From Novosphingobium aerophilum (GTDB lineage Bacteria; Pseudomonadota; Alphaproteobacteria; Sphingomonadales; Sphingomonadaceae): a stretch of 64,000 nucleotides of DNA. A model generated the notes under the pieces. It had not been told where the DNA came from. It saw only the letters and a list, made by a program, of their open reading frames with translations, and did not search any database. The DNA lies in NCBI RefSeq assembly GCF_014230305.1, contig NZ_JACLAU010000006.1, positions 1 to 64,000 of the forward strand. The letters run 5' to 3'. Shown in pieces: positions 33,135 to 42,167 of the stretch; position 1 is the stretch's first letter; each line of letters starts with the position of its first letter. A program made the translations under genes and the position numbers.

Positions 33135-33692
33135 TCAGAGCAGTTCGCCCAGCATCTGGGCCATGGCCATGAGCGCGAGGGCAAGCATCGCGATCGCAAC
33201 CGCCAGGGCGGGAATGGCCAGAATGCGCCACAGCCGCCCGAACCGTTCGTCCAGAACCTCCGAGACCGCTCCGGCAGGCCCGTTTCCGTAAAGCGACGGA
33301 GGGACGATGATCGTCCCGCTGTCCCTCAGCGTAAACGTGGCAGCCGCGGGTGGTTCCGGGGTCCGGACTAGCGGGGCTGGTCCGGGCCTGACCACCGCCT
33401 CAAATCCACATGTGGATTCTCTACAGGTGGCGAGGAGGGCGGCATAAGTGCGGGCGGCGGCGTTCCGGTCAGCCGCATTCAGCTTGGTGCGGGCCGACTT
33501 CAGCCGCTGGTCGACGGCGCTCAGCGTGATGCCAAGGTCATGCGCGATCAGCTTCAGCGGCTTGTGCAGCAGCAACTGGTCCAGCACCTCGCGTTCCTTG
33601 GGGGACAGTCGATCGAGCTGCGCCTGCGCCTGCGCCTGGGTCTGCGGATCGGGCAGCATGTCTGGTGCCATCGGTCTGTATTCCTGCTGCAA
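33135..33692 (-). CDS. LuxR-type HTH protein with C-terminal membrane anchor
   Basis: Predicted 185-aa protein. A GerE/LuxR HTH lies at about residues 25-80 (LDRLSPKEREVLDQLLLHKP, LKLIAHDLGITLSAVDQRLK). It is followed by a Pro-rich linker and a single hydrophobic helix at about 157-182 (ILAIPALAVAIAMLALALMA). A membrane-tethered regulator of this shape is common in sphingomonads, but signal and targets are unknown. A run of Gln-Ala codons precedes the HTH. Confidence 0.75.
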   Translation of the reverse strand: MQQEYRPMAPDMLPDPQTQAQAQAQLDRLSPKEREVLDQLLLHKPLKLIAHDLGITLSAVDQRLKSARTKLNAADRNAAARTYAALLATCRESTCGFEAVVRPGPAPLVRTPEPPAAATFTLRDSGTIIVPPSLYGNGPAGAVSEVLDERFGRLWRILAIPALAVAIAMLALALMAMAQMLGELL

Positions 33693-33766
33693 GCCGGGTG
33701 GACCTGTCGCGGATCCCTTGCCCGGTGATCCTTAGCCCCGCCACCGGGCAGAGGCAATTCGTGGGG

Positions 33767-33979
33767 TCAGCCCGGCAGGGGCCCCGCATCGCCGGCGCCA
33801 TCGGGATCGATCGGCATGTCCTCCGGACCGGCATCGGCTTCGAGCGATTCCAGCGCATTGCACAGGTGGATCGCGACATAGGGCAGTCCCAGCGCATCGG
33901 ACCGGGCGAGCAGCCCGCGAATCGCCTCGGCCAGCTCGATCAATTCCACGGGACGGGGTTGGGCAGAATGATCCGGCAC
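33767..33979 (-). CDS. Small acidic hypothetical protein
   Basis: Predicted 70-aa protein (LIELAEAIRGLLARSDALGL, PYVAIHLCNALESLEADAG). It lies 74 bp upstream of the LuxR-type gene in the same direction and is probably co-transcribed with it. No family recognised. Confidence 0.55.
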   Translation of the reverse strand: MPDHSAQPRPVELIELAEAIRGLLARSDALGLPYVAIHLCNALESLEADAGPEDMPIDPDGAGDAGPLPG

Positions 33980-34288
33980 ACACGGCTCCTTCTGGCGGCG
34001 TCCGGCAGGACGCGGCCGACTCGATCACACCTGCCCCGGTTTGTATCGTCCGCGGATAGAAAATACAGCGCCGCGTGACCTTGGGGCAGGGTGGGTCCGC
34101 TGCCGCGATATCCTGGGCCTCAAGGCCGGAGCAGTTCATCCCGCCGAGCCGCTATCCCAAGATATCTATTTGACACATATGTTGTTTTTGACGCCGGCTG
34201 GACCCTGTCCGGGGCCTTGGCCTTAGCCAAAGTTAATGATCCCCGATCGCTACAAGGGAGGACCGGACGTGAAGCGACGGAGTGTAGC
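33980..34288. other. Intergenic region between regulator cluster and PEP-CTERM remnant
   Basis: It presumably holds the minus-strand promoter of the regulator cluster. TTTGACACATATG at about 34168-34180 contains a TTGACA box pointing toward the PEP-CTERM remnant. No gene is visible. Confidence 0.4.
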
Positions 34289-34465
34289 ATGGGCCGCAAC
34301 GGCGGCTTCACCGGGCAGGTGGTGTTCAGCGCGGCAACCGCGGCCGTGCCCGAGCCCGCCACCTGGGCGATGATGATGCTGGGGCTCGGCGCGGTTGGCT
34401 TCGCCCCCCGCCGCAGCCGTACCCCGGCGCGGCTAGCCGGCGAACGCCGCCTGTCGATCGCCTGA
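34289..34465 (+). pseudogene. PEPxWA-CTERM sorting-signal fragment
   Basis: 58 codons end in VPEPATWAMMMLGLGAVGF followed by an Arg-rich tail. This is the sorting signal recognised by exosortase: PEP box, hydrophobic helix, basic end. In intact genes a secreted domain of 150 or more residues and a signal peptide come first; here only about 20 residues precede the box. It looks like the 3' end of a deleted exported-protein gene, though a tiny peptide cannot be excluded. Confidence 0.7.
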
Positions 34466-34522
34466 TCCGGCTGCCTGATCCAATTGCCCGATCCGATGAC
34501 CGGGGCGGGCGTCAGGCCCGGC

Positions 34523-34876
34523 TCAGCCGAACTTGCGGGCCAGGACCGCAGCCACCGCCTCGGCATCGGCCGGTTCGATCGGAGCCTTGTAGACGTTGAC
34601 CATCTTGGCCACCTCGTCCTTCCAGAACTGCGCGCCCTTGCCGCGCGGCTGGGTGACGAGGTACTCCAGCGAGTGGCACGCCGTGCAGTGATTGACCACG
34701 GCTTCGCCCTCGGCATCGGCAAGGTCCTCGGGAATCGTCTCCTCGGGCAGGGTGAAGGTCACCGGCCGGGCGGCGGGGGCTTTCCCCCGCGGACCGGGAG
34801 CGGCCAGTCCGGCAGAGGCCATGGCCAGCCCCGCCAGGGCCGCCGTCGCGGCCAGGATCAGCCCCGCGCCCCGCAT
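34523..34876 (-). CDS. sorB: Sulfite dehydrogenase cytochrome c subunit (SorB-like)
   Basis: Predicted 117-aa periplasmic mono-heme cytochrome c. A signal peptide covers about 1-26 (LILAATAALAGLAMASAGLA). The heme motif is C64-TAC-H68. It takes electrons from SorA and passes them to the respiratory chain. The ATG overlaps the sorA stop by one base. No obvious C-terminal Met loop beyond KMVNVY is visible; that Met may be the sixth ligand. Confidence 0.85.
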   Translation of the reverse strand: MRGAGLILAATAALAGLAMASAGLAAPGPRGKAPAARPVTFTLPEETIPEDLADAEGEAVVNHCTACHSLEYLVTQPRGKGAQFWKDEVAKMVNVYKAPIEPADAEAVAAVLARKFG

Positions 34877-36087
34877 CACGCCGCCTCCACGGTCAGGCTT
34901 TCGACCACGTTGCGCATATAGCCCGAGGGCTGCCAGCGCGGTTCGAGCGGCTGCGCCTCGCCATCGCCGGCAAAGGCGCGGACCATCAGCCGGTGCCGCC
35001 CGGCCGGCAGGGTGATCCCCAGGCGCCATTCGCGGAACGAAAAGCGCCCCAGGTCCTCGCCGAGCCGCGCCTCGCTCCAGCCCTGGCCGCCATCGGAAGA
35101 GACCAGCACCCGTGCGATCCCCGCCCCGCCGCTGAACGCGATGCCGCGCAGCTCGGTGGTCGCCCCGGCCGCGACGCGCTGCCCGTCGGTGTGGCTGGTC
35201 ACGAAGGAGCGCACGTTCATCCGCCCGATCGGCCGGGTCTTGTCGGGCTTCTGTCCGGGCACGACGCAGGTGCAGTCGTTGTCGGGAATGCGGTAGGCGG
35301 TTTTCATCCAGTACCCGTCGAACGGCGTGTCGCGCACCATGATCTCGTTCAGGTGCTTGACCCAGTAGGTGCCATAGTGCCCCGGCACGACCAGGCGCAG
35401 CGGATAGCCGTTGAGGAAGGGCAGGTCGGCCCCGTTCATCGCATAGGCGACCAGCACCTCGCCGTCGCGGGCGTGATCGATGCCCAGCGCCTTGACGAAA
35501 TCGGGCATGGCGTCGAGCGGCGGCCCGTCCAGCCCGTTGAAGGTCACCTCGACCGCGCCGGCACGCAACCCGGCCCGGTCGAGCAGGGCCCGCAGCGGCA
35601 CGCCCCGCCACCGCGCATTGCCCATGGCCCCGTTGCCCAACTGGCCGCCGGCGACCCGGGGATCGACGAAGCCGCGGCTGTTGCCCGAACACTGGTTCAC
35701 CGCCACCACCTCGCTTGCCGCGAAGTCGCGCTTCAGGCTGGCCAGCGAGAGGGTCAGCGGGCGTTCGACATGGCCGCCGATGGTCAGCCGGAATCCGGCC
35801 GGATCGATCTCCAGCGGCAGTTCGGACAAGTGATACCTAACGAAGAAGGCATCGTTGGGGGTGATCACCCCTTCGTTGAACACCGCGAAGGGGGTTTCCA
35901 GCTGCGGCGGGCGGCTGGTCAGCAGGATCATCTCGCGCTTGCCGGGCAGCTGGATCAGCGGGCGCGTGCCGTTGGCGAAGGGCATCTGGACCGTGCGGTG
36001 GACGCTCTGCGCGAGGCCACGCAGGGGTGCCGCAGCCGCGGCAAGCCCGGCGGCGGACAGCAGCGAACGGCGATCGAAGGCGGTCAT
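34876..36087 (-). CDS. sorA: Sulfite dehydrogenase molybdopterin subunit (SorA-like)
   Basis: Predicted 403-aa sulfite oxidase-family enzyme, exported with its molybdenum cofactor by Tat. The N-terminus DRRSLLSAAGLAAAAAP is a twin-Arg signal. The Mo-binding Cys is C133 in AVNQCSGNSRGF, followed by the sulfite oxidase fold (GYPLRLVVPGHYGTYWVKHL) and a dimerisation domain. Together with SorB it oxidises sulfite to sulfate in the periplasm. Confidence 0.9.
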   Translation of the reverse strand: MTAFDRRSLLSAAGLAAAAAPLRGLAQSVHRTVQMPFANGTRPLIQLPGKREMILLTSRPPQLETPFAVFNEGVITPNDAFFVRYHLSELPLEIDPAGFRLTIGGHVERPLTLSLASLKRDFAASEVVAVNQCSGNSRGFVDPRVAGGQLGNGAMGNARWRGVPLRALLDRAGLRAGAVEVTFNGLDGPPLDAMPDFVKALGIDHARDGEVLVAYAMNGADLPFLNGYPLRLVVPGHYGTYWVKHLNEIMVRDTPFDGYWMKTAYRIPDNDCTCVVPGQKPDKTRPIGRMNVRSFVTSHTDGQRVAAGATTELRGIAFSGGAGIARVLVSSDGGQGWSEARLGEDLGRFSFREWRLGITLPAGRHRLMVRAFAGDGEAQPLEPRWQPSGYMRNVVESLTVEAA

Positions 36088-36364
36088 GTCGGATCCATAG
36101 AAGGGGTCCGCACCGCGCCGGGAGAGGGCTTGGCCCCGGGGCGGCGAAGCGGGGGCGGGCCCTCACCGGCACAAAGCGGCAAGGCGCTGCGATGGTGGGG
36201 CAATTCTTGGAATTCGGCAACCACCATATGCATGGCAGACAAGTCCGGTCGGGTCGACGGCTCAGTGCGGCCGGTCCGCCGCGATGGTCAGCCGCCTTGC
36301 GGATTTTCAGGCCATGACTGTCCCCCCATCCCGGCCCTTGGCCGCCTTGGTCACGGCCCCCGGG

Positions 36365-36967
36365 CTAGCGCCAGGAAACCACGAAGCCGCAGGCCTGATC
36401 GCCCCAGCCGACGCATCGCTCATGCCGAACCACCGCGCGCGCCGCGACGAGACGGCGGAACAGGGCGGTGAACACCCCGCAGTGCCAGGGACAGCCCGGC
36501 ATGGCGACCGGGTTCGCGGCGATCTCCAGCCGCACGCGCCCCGGCCCGACGCGGGCGCTGAAGGTGCCCGATCCGGCGAAGGTCCAGGCGTGCCGGGCGA
36601 TTGCGCGCACCAGGATGCGTGCCGCCCAGCCGGCGGGGAGCCGGCGCAACAGCCATTGCACCGCGCGCGGAATGCGGTGGGCCAGCAGGTAGTCCGCGGT
36701 CCGCTCGCCGGCCCGCCATGACAGGTCTTCCCAGTCCGCGGCATAGCGGTCCATCACCGTGCGGTGCAGCGCCGCCGCCTCGCGCTCGTCGGTCATCCGG
36801 GAGGGCGGGCGGTCCAGGTAACAGGCCAGTCCGGCGGCGCGCAGGGTCGCGGCCTCGGCGGCTGCGCCATGGGCTTCGCGCAGCACCGCAGCCAGCTGGA
36901 TAATCGCGTTCGGGCCGACCTTGCCGGGGCCGGCGGGCGCCGCCAATGCGGCCGCCGGCGGGCTCAT
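36365..36967 (-). CDS. bchJ: BchJ, bacteriochlorophyll biosynthesis V4R-domain protein
   Basis: Predicted 200-aa protein. A C-terminal V4R-like domain ([31 protein letters not shown]) and order match BchJ of purple bacteria. It was long called the 4-vinyl reductase but is now thought to help deliver tetrapyrrole intermediates. The start overlaps the bchE stop by 4 bases, giving a bchEJ operon as in purple phototrophs. Confidence 0.8.
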   Translation of the reverse strand: MSPPAAALAAPAGPGKVGPNAIIQLAAVLREAHGAAAEAATLRAAGLACYLDRPPSRMTDEREAAALHRTVMDRYAADWEDLSWRAGERTADYLLAHRIPRAVQWLLRRLPAGWAARILVRAIARHAWTFAGSGTFSARVGPGRVRLEIAANPVAMPGCPWHCGVFTALFRRLVAARAVVRHERCVGWGDQACGFVVSWR

Positions 36968-38646
36968 AGGTGGACACGGCCTTTCGCGCCGGGGTCGGGC
37001 GGCGGCCCGGCCGGGGCGAAGGCGTCGGCCGCCTCGTCGCTCAACTGCTGGTCGCCCCCGCCGCAGGCCTTGATCACCCCGGCCGCATCATGGACCACCG
37101 CCCCGCGTTCCGCCGCCTTGCGGCTGCGCTCGGCCGCGGCCTGCCAGTCGGCGGTCTGCGCCGGGGCCAGGGTGCGGCTGCGGTCGAACTGGAAGTCCAC
37201 TTTCTTGCGCGATTGCGGCCCCCAGTAGTTGACCCGGCCCAGATCGTAGAAGGTCCGCTGGAACCCGGCCTTGAGGAAGGCCTTGAGGCAGCCCAGCAGG
37301 TACTTGCGGCGATATCCGGTGCCCTGCCACGGGTAAGAGAACAGCGCCTTGCGCATGTAGAACCGGCGGTAGTTGTTCATCACCCGGTCGAGCAGCTCGC
37401 CCCGCTCCATCGCCGCCGGCTTGATGATCGGGGTGACGAAATTGTACTTGTCGAAGTCGTGGATCTCCACCTTGTCACCCAGCTCCTCGAACAGGTTGGA
37501 GAAGGGCCAGGGGGTGTACATCGACCAGTTGGCCAGGTCCGGCTTCCAGTCCTGCGCCATGCGGTAAGTCTCTTCCAGCGTCTCCGCCGTCTCGTTTTCC
37601 AGCCCGACGATGAACTGCGCCTCGACCAGGATGTCGGCCTCGCGCAGCAGGCGGATCGCCTTCTTGTTCTGCTCGACCGTGGTTTCCTTGTTGAACAGGT
37701 CCAGCTTGAGCTGCGCCGCCGCCTCGGTGCCGAGCGAGACGTGGACCAGCCCGGCCTGGCGGTAGAGCGCCAGATAGGCCTCGTCGCGCAGGATGTCGGT
37801 GACGCGGGTGTTGATCCCCCACTGGACCCGTTCGGGCAGGCCGCGCGCGATCAGCTCCTCACAAAAGGCGATGAACTTCTTGCGGTTGATGGTCGGTTCC
37901 TCGTCGGCCAGGATGAAGAAGCCCACCTCGTGGTCGTTCACCAGGGTCTCGATCTCGTCGACCACGGCCTTGGGGTCGCGGATGCGATAGTCGCGCCAGA
38001 ACTTCCACTGCGAACAGAACGAACAGGTGAAGGGGCAGCCGCGGGCCATGTTGGGGATCGCCACCCGCTTGCCCAGCGGGATGTAGACGTATTTGTCCCA
38101 CTGCAGGATGCCCCAGTCGGGCTTGATCTTCTCCAGGTCCTTGACCGTGGGCGCGGCCTTGGTGGCGATGATGTCGGCCCCGTCCAGGAAGGCCAGCCCC
38201 TCGATGGCATGGCGGGCGAGCGGCCAGCGGCCTTCGTCGATCGCGCGGATCAGGTCGAGCAGGATCTCCTCGCCCTCGCCGCGCACGATCACGTCGATCC
38301 ACGGCGCCTCGGTCAGGACCTGCTTGAACATGAAGGTGGCGTGGACCCCGCCCAGCATGGTGACGATCGCCGGGGACACCGCCTTGGCCAGGCGGAGCAC
38401 CTCCTCGGCCTTGTAGATCGACGGTGTGATGGCCGTGGTGCCGACCACATCGGGCTTCAGCGCGCGGATTCGCGCCTCAAGCTCGGCATCGTCGACGTGG
38501 TCGGTCATCGCGTCGATGAAATGCACGTCGTCATAACCGGCGCCGCGCAGCGCCCCGGCGAGATAGGCGGCCCAGGCGGGGGGCCAGTTGCCGGCGATCT
38601 CTGCGCCACCGGAGTGATAATTGGGATGGACCAGCAGGATGCGCAT
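36964..38646 (-). CDS. bchE: BchE, anaerobic Mg-protoporphyrin monomethyl ester cyclase
   Basis: Predicted 560-aa radical SAM enzyme that forms the isocyclic ring of bacteriochlorophyll without O2. The N-terminal half is a B12-binding-like domain ([34 protein letters not shown]). The 4Fe-4S motif is C204-PFT-C208-SF-C211. Length and C-terminal DUF4070-like region are normal. The ATG at 38646 is preceded within 6 bases by a perfect PpsR/CrtJ-type site. No other photosynthesis genes are in the window. Confidence 0.92.
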   Translation of the reverse strand: MRILLVHPNYHSGGAEIAGNWPPAWAAYLAGALRGAGYDDVHFIDAMTDHVDDAELEARIRALKPDVVGTTAITPSIYKAEEVLRLAKAVSPAIVTMLGGVHATFMFKQVLTEAPWIDVIVRGEGEEILLDLIRAIDEGRWPLARHAIEGLAFLDGADIIATKAAPTVKDLEKIKPDWGILQWDKYVYIPLGKRVAIPNMARGCPFTCSFCSQWKFWRDYRIRDPKAVVDEIETLVNDHEVGFFILADEEPTINRKKFIAFCEELIARGLPERVQWGINTRVTDILRDEAYLALYRQAGLVHVSLGTEAAAQLKLDLFNKETTVEQNKKAIRLLREADILVEAQFIVGLENETAETLEETYRMAQDWKPDLANWSMYTPWPFSNLFEELGDKVEIHDFDKYNFVTPIIKPAAMERGELLDRVMNNYRRFYMRKALFSYPWQGTGYRRKYLLGCLKAFLKAGFQRTFYDLGRVNYWGPQSRKKVDFQFDRSRTLAPAQTADWQAAAERSRKAAERGAVVHDAAGVIKACGGGDQQLSDEAADAFAPAGPPPDPGAKGRVHL

Positions 38647-38651
38647 AGGAT

Positions 38652-38669
38652 TGTCTCGCCGATTGGACA
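38652..38669. promoter_or_regulatory. PpsR/CrtJ-type binding site before bchE
   Basis: TGTC-N10-GACA is a perfect match to the palindrome bound by PpsR/CrtJ repressors at photosynthesis promoters. It sits 6 to 23 bases before the bchE ATG. The regulator gene is not in the window. Confidence 0.75.
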
Positions 38670-38800
38670 GCCTCAACCATCCACGCGACTGGACAATCGA
38701 TCATTGATCCAGCGCAAGCGCGGGGCCGCCCGGTCGTTTCGGGCCAGGGCCAGCCCCGACAGGCCAGCCGGCGCAGCCCCGACCCCGCCGCGCAGAGGCT

Positions 38801-38843
38801 AAATTATACAGTGATAAATTTTGAATTGCACAGTGTATAATTT
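38801..38843. promoter_or_regulatory. Perfect 10-bp inverted repeat in an AT island
   Basis: AAATTATACA (38801-38810) and TGTATAATTT (38834-38843) are exact complements separated by 23 AT-rich bases. It lies 38 bases before the DUF2339 gene and about 155 bases before bchE on the other strand, so it could serve either promoter. Confidence 0.55.
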
Positions 38844-38880
38844 TGCTCTAGCTTCGACTTGGTGTGAAGGGAGTGGCTGG

Positions 38881-41800
38881 ATGGAATCGGTCCTGTTCGT
38901 CGCCGTGGTGGTCATGGGCATCATGCTGGCCGACCAGCGCAAGCGGCTCGCCTCGCTGGAGCGGCAACTGCGTGAAGAACCCTGGCGCGACCTGACCGCG
39001 ACCGAGGTCCCGTCCGAAGCCTTCCGCCCGGACACGGCGCCGCCAATCCGCGCGACCGGCGAGGACCCCGTTGCGGCTGGCCCCGTTGCGACTGACCCTG
39101 CCGTGGCCGACCCCGGGGACCATGCCACGACGCCGGTCGCCGTGGCTCCGGCCGAAGCCCGCCCGCCCGCCCGGCAGCCCGACCGACAGCCCGCCAGGGT
39201 GGTGGCCCGTGCCAAGTCCGCGGGGGCGTCCGTCCCGGCTGTCTCCCGGCCGGCCACGGTCCAACCCGCCGCCCAGGACGCTGCCCAGGACATGGCCCTG
39301 GCCATGGCCGCACCCGTCCCGGGCAGTCCCGAGTGGGCGCCATTGGCGCAGCCGGACAGTGCGGCCGGACCCGCGGCGACAGGCTTTGCCGTCAACTTCG
39401 AGGACCTGTTCGGCCGCAAGCTGCCGATCTGGGCCGGCGGCCTGACCCTGCTCGTCGCGGCGGTGTTCCTGGTGCGCTACTCGATCGAATCCGGCCTGCT
39501 TTCGCCGCTGGTGCGGGTCGTGCTCGGCGGCCTGTTCGGTGCGGCGCTGGTCGGTGCGGCCGAAATCGCCCGGCGCCGGGCCGAATGGATCGACGATCCG
39601 CGGGTGGCGCAGGCGCTGGCCGGGGCCGGGATCGGCGCGCTCTATGCCGCCACGCTGGCGGCGGCCAACCTCTACGCCCTGATCGGCCCGGCCAGCGCCT
39701 TTGCCGGGCTGACCGCGATCACCCTTGCCGCGGGCGTCCTCGCCTTGCGGTTCGGCCCGCCCTGCGCCGTGCTGGGCCTGGTCGGCGGACTCGCCGCGCC
39801 GGCGCTGGTTCACGCCGCTCAGCCCAATGCCCCGCTGCTGGCGGGCTACATCGGCGTGCTGGTGGCCGGGCTGGCCCTCCTCTCGCGGCGCCAGCGCTGG
39901 GCGTGGCTCGGCATCCTGGCCCTGATCGGCGGCGCCGCGTGGAGCACGGTGATGATCGCCATGGGGGCGCTCGAGTCCGCCGGAGTCGTCGCCGTCGGCC
40001 TGCTGATCCTGGCGCTCTCGCTGGCCCTTCCGGCGCTTCCCGCCGAAGTGGCCGGGGCGCAGCGCGACGGGATCACGCTGCGGCTGGTTTCGGCGGCGGT
40101 CGGGGCGCTGCAACTGGCGCTGCTGGTGGCCACGGGCGGCTTCACCCTGCTGACCTGGGGACTTTACGCCCTGCTCTCGCTGGCGGTCCTGTGGCTGGGC
40201 CACAGGGTCCCGGCGATCCGGGCCGTGGTGGCGGTGCCCCTGCTGACCGCGCTGGGCCTGCTGCTGCTGTGGACCCAGCCCCAGGCCTGGTCCTTCGCCC
40301 TGGTGCTGGGCGGGATCGCGGCGATCTATGGGGGCCACGCCCTGTGGCGGCTGCGGACCGCGGCCGAACTCCCGCTGGCCCTGCTCGACGCGGTGGGACT
40401 GGCGGCCGTGGCCTTGGGCGGCTTCGTCGCGGTCCAGGTGCAGTTCAGCCCGACCGGGCCGGTCTCGGCGCAGATCGCGCTGCTGCTGGGCCTGCTGCCG
40501 GCGGCCGGGGCGGCCATGCTGTGGGGCCTGGCGCGGCAGCCGGGCGGGCGCTGCTTCGCCCTGACGGCGGGCTGTGCGGCCCTGCTGCTCGCGGTCGCCC
40601 TGCTCTCGGCCGCGCCCGGGTGGTCGGCTCCGGCGTGCCTGGGCGCGGTGTCCCTGCTCAGCCTGGGTCTGGCCTTGCGGGCCGGTAACTGGGACCTGCG
40701 CTTTGGCGCCCTGGCGTTCCAGGTCGCGGCCCTGTTCGCGCTCGGGTTCACCGGCCATGCCGATGCGGAGGTCCTGCGCCTGCTGGAACAGGCCCCGCAG
40801 CCCGATCTGGTCCAGGCCCTGGTCCGCTGGAGCGGTGCGGCCCTGTCCGCGGCGGCCATGGCCTGGGGCATGCGGCGCGCGCCGTCCGAAGGTGGTCTGG
40901 TCGGGCCCGGGCAGGTGGTCGCCACCTTGGTCGCCTATGGGCTGGTCGCACAGATCGTGCCCGCCGACTGGCTGGGGCTGACCGCTGCCGCGGCCGTGCT
41001 GCTGGGGCAGTTGCTGCGCGAGCGCCGGCCCGATCTGGCCTCTCTCACCGTTGGCGCCACGCTGGGCGGACTGGCCGCGCTGTGGGCGCTGGTTCCGGCC
41101 GCGCATTGGCTGGGCAGCGTTATGGCTTCGCTTGGGGGAGAGCCTGTCCTGGTCACGGCGCTGCCCGGACCGGGCGAAGCCCTGCGGCGCCTGCTGGGTC
41201 CCGCCCTGCTGATCGGCCTGGCCCTGCACCGGGCCGGGGCGACGATCCCGTCCGCCCCGCGTCGTCTGGCGCAGGGCTGCGTGGGGACCGGCGTGCTGAT
41301 CGCCATCCATGTGCTTTACAAGCAGCTCTTCGCGATCGCCTCGGCCGACCGGTTCACCGCGCTGGGCCTGGCGGAGCGGACGGTGTGGGAGCTGCTGCTG
41401 GTCGCCGGCGGTGCGATGGCATGGCGCTGGGCTCGCCGGGCGCAGGCCGATGCCGGTCGACCGGTCGCCGCGCTGGCGCTGATCGGGGCGGCACTGGGCC
41501 ATGGGCTGGGCTATACCGTGCTGCTGCACAACCCGCTGTGGGCCGATCAGGCGATCGGCGCCTGGCCCGTCGCCAACCTGCTGATCCCGGCTTACGGCGG
41601 CCTGTTCGCGGCCCTCTGGCTGCTCCCCCAGGCGCTAAAGCCGGATGGCGTCTCCGCCTCCCGGCGGCTCGCCACCGGCCTCGCGGTCGCCCGGATGGGG
41701 CTGATCGGCCTGTTCGTCCTCACCAGCCTGCGCCAGCTCTTCGCGGGGAGCCTGCCCGCGACGGTCGCGGTCGGTTCGGCCGAGGACATCGCCTGGTCGC

Positions 41801-42045
41801 TGGCGGCCGTGGCCCTGGCCATCGGCTACCTGCTCTGGGGTATCCGCAAGGCCGATCGCACCTGGCGGCTCGGTTCGCTGGTCCTGATGCTCGGCGCGGT
41901 CGGCAAGGTCTTCCTGTTCGACGCCTCCGGGCTCGAGGGGCTGGCCCGGATCGCCTCGTTCCTCGCGCTCGGCTTCAGCCTGATCGGGATCGGCTGGCTC
42001 TACAGCCGTTATCTCAAGGCCGATGCCCAGGCGATCGGGGGCTGA
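38881..42045 (+). CDS. DUF2339 polytopic membrane protein
   Basis: Predicted 1054-aa protein. A short N-terminal membrane anchor (SVLFVAVVVMGIMLADQRKR) leads into a coiled segment and an Ala/Pro-rich linker to about residue 175. Then NFEDLFGRKLPIWAGGLTLL and more than 20 hydrophobic helices follow, the DUF2339 layout. The ATG at 38881 follows GGAGTGGCTGG; open codons upstream lie in the AT-rich repeat. Function unknown; cell-envelope roles are suspected for the family. It runs close to the frmA gene but has its own leader. Confidence 0.85.
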   Translation: MESVLFVAVVVMGIMLADQRKRLASLERQLREEPWRDLTATEVPSEAFRPDTAPPIRATGEDPVAAGPVATDPAVADPGDHATTPVAVAPAEARPPARQPDRQPARVVARAKSAGASVPAVSRPATVQPAAQDAAQDMALAMAAPVPGSPEWAPLAQPDSAAGPAATGFAVNFEDLFGRKLPIWAGGLTLLVAAVFLVRYSIESGLLSPLVRVVLGGLFGAALVGAAEIARRRAEWIDDPRVAQALAGAGIGALYAATLAAANLYALIGPASAFAGLTAITLAAGVLALRFGPPCAVLGLVGGLAAPALVHAAQPNAPLLAGYIGVLVAGLALLSRRQRWAWLGILALIGGAAWSTVMIAMGALESAGVVAVGLLILALSLALPALPAEVAGAQRDGITLRLVSAAVGALQLALLVATGGFTLLTWGLYALLSLAVLWLGHRVPAIRAVVAVPLLTALGLLLLWTQPQAWSFALVLGGIAAIYGGHALWRLRTAAELPLALLDAVGLAAVALGGFVAVQVQFSPTGPVSAQIALLLGLLPAAGAAMLWGLARQPGGRCFALTAGCAALLLAVALLSAAPGWSAPACLGAVSLLSLGLALRAGNWDLRFGALAFQVAALFALGFTGHADAEVLRLLEQAPQPDLVQALVRWSGAALSAAAMAWGMRRAPSEGGLVGPGQVVATLVAYGLVAQIVPADWLGLTAAAAVLLGQLLRERRPDLASLTVGATLGGLAALWALVPAAHWLGSVMASLGGEPVLVTALPGPGEALRRLLGPALLIGLALHRAGATIPSAPRRLAQGCVGTGVLIAIHVLYKQLFAIASADRFTALGLAERTVWELLLVAGGAMAWRWARRAQADAGRPVAALALIGAALGHGLGYTVLLHNPLWADQAIGAWPVANLLIPAYGGLFAALWLLPQALKPDGVSASRRLATGLAVARMGLIGLFVLTSLRQLFAGSLPATVAVGSAEDIAWSLAAVALAIGYLLWGIRKADRTWRLGSLVLMLGAVGKVFLFDASGLEGLARIASFLALGFSLIGIGWLYSRYLKADAQAIGG

Positions 42046-42167
42046 CCCCGATTTGCCAAAATCTGATGCCACAATGACTCGGTCAGCGGGGAGTGGACGA
42101 TTCCGCGCCCGGTGCCTATCCAGACGGCCCGTTCCCGCTGTCCAGTGCCAACCGGAGACCCCGTTCC

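Noticed and set aside
38848..41529. 893-codon open frame antisense to the DUF2339 gene
   Set aside because: Repetitive Gln/Arg/Gly composition and no motif; the plus frame has regular membrane helices.
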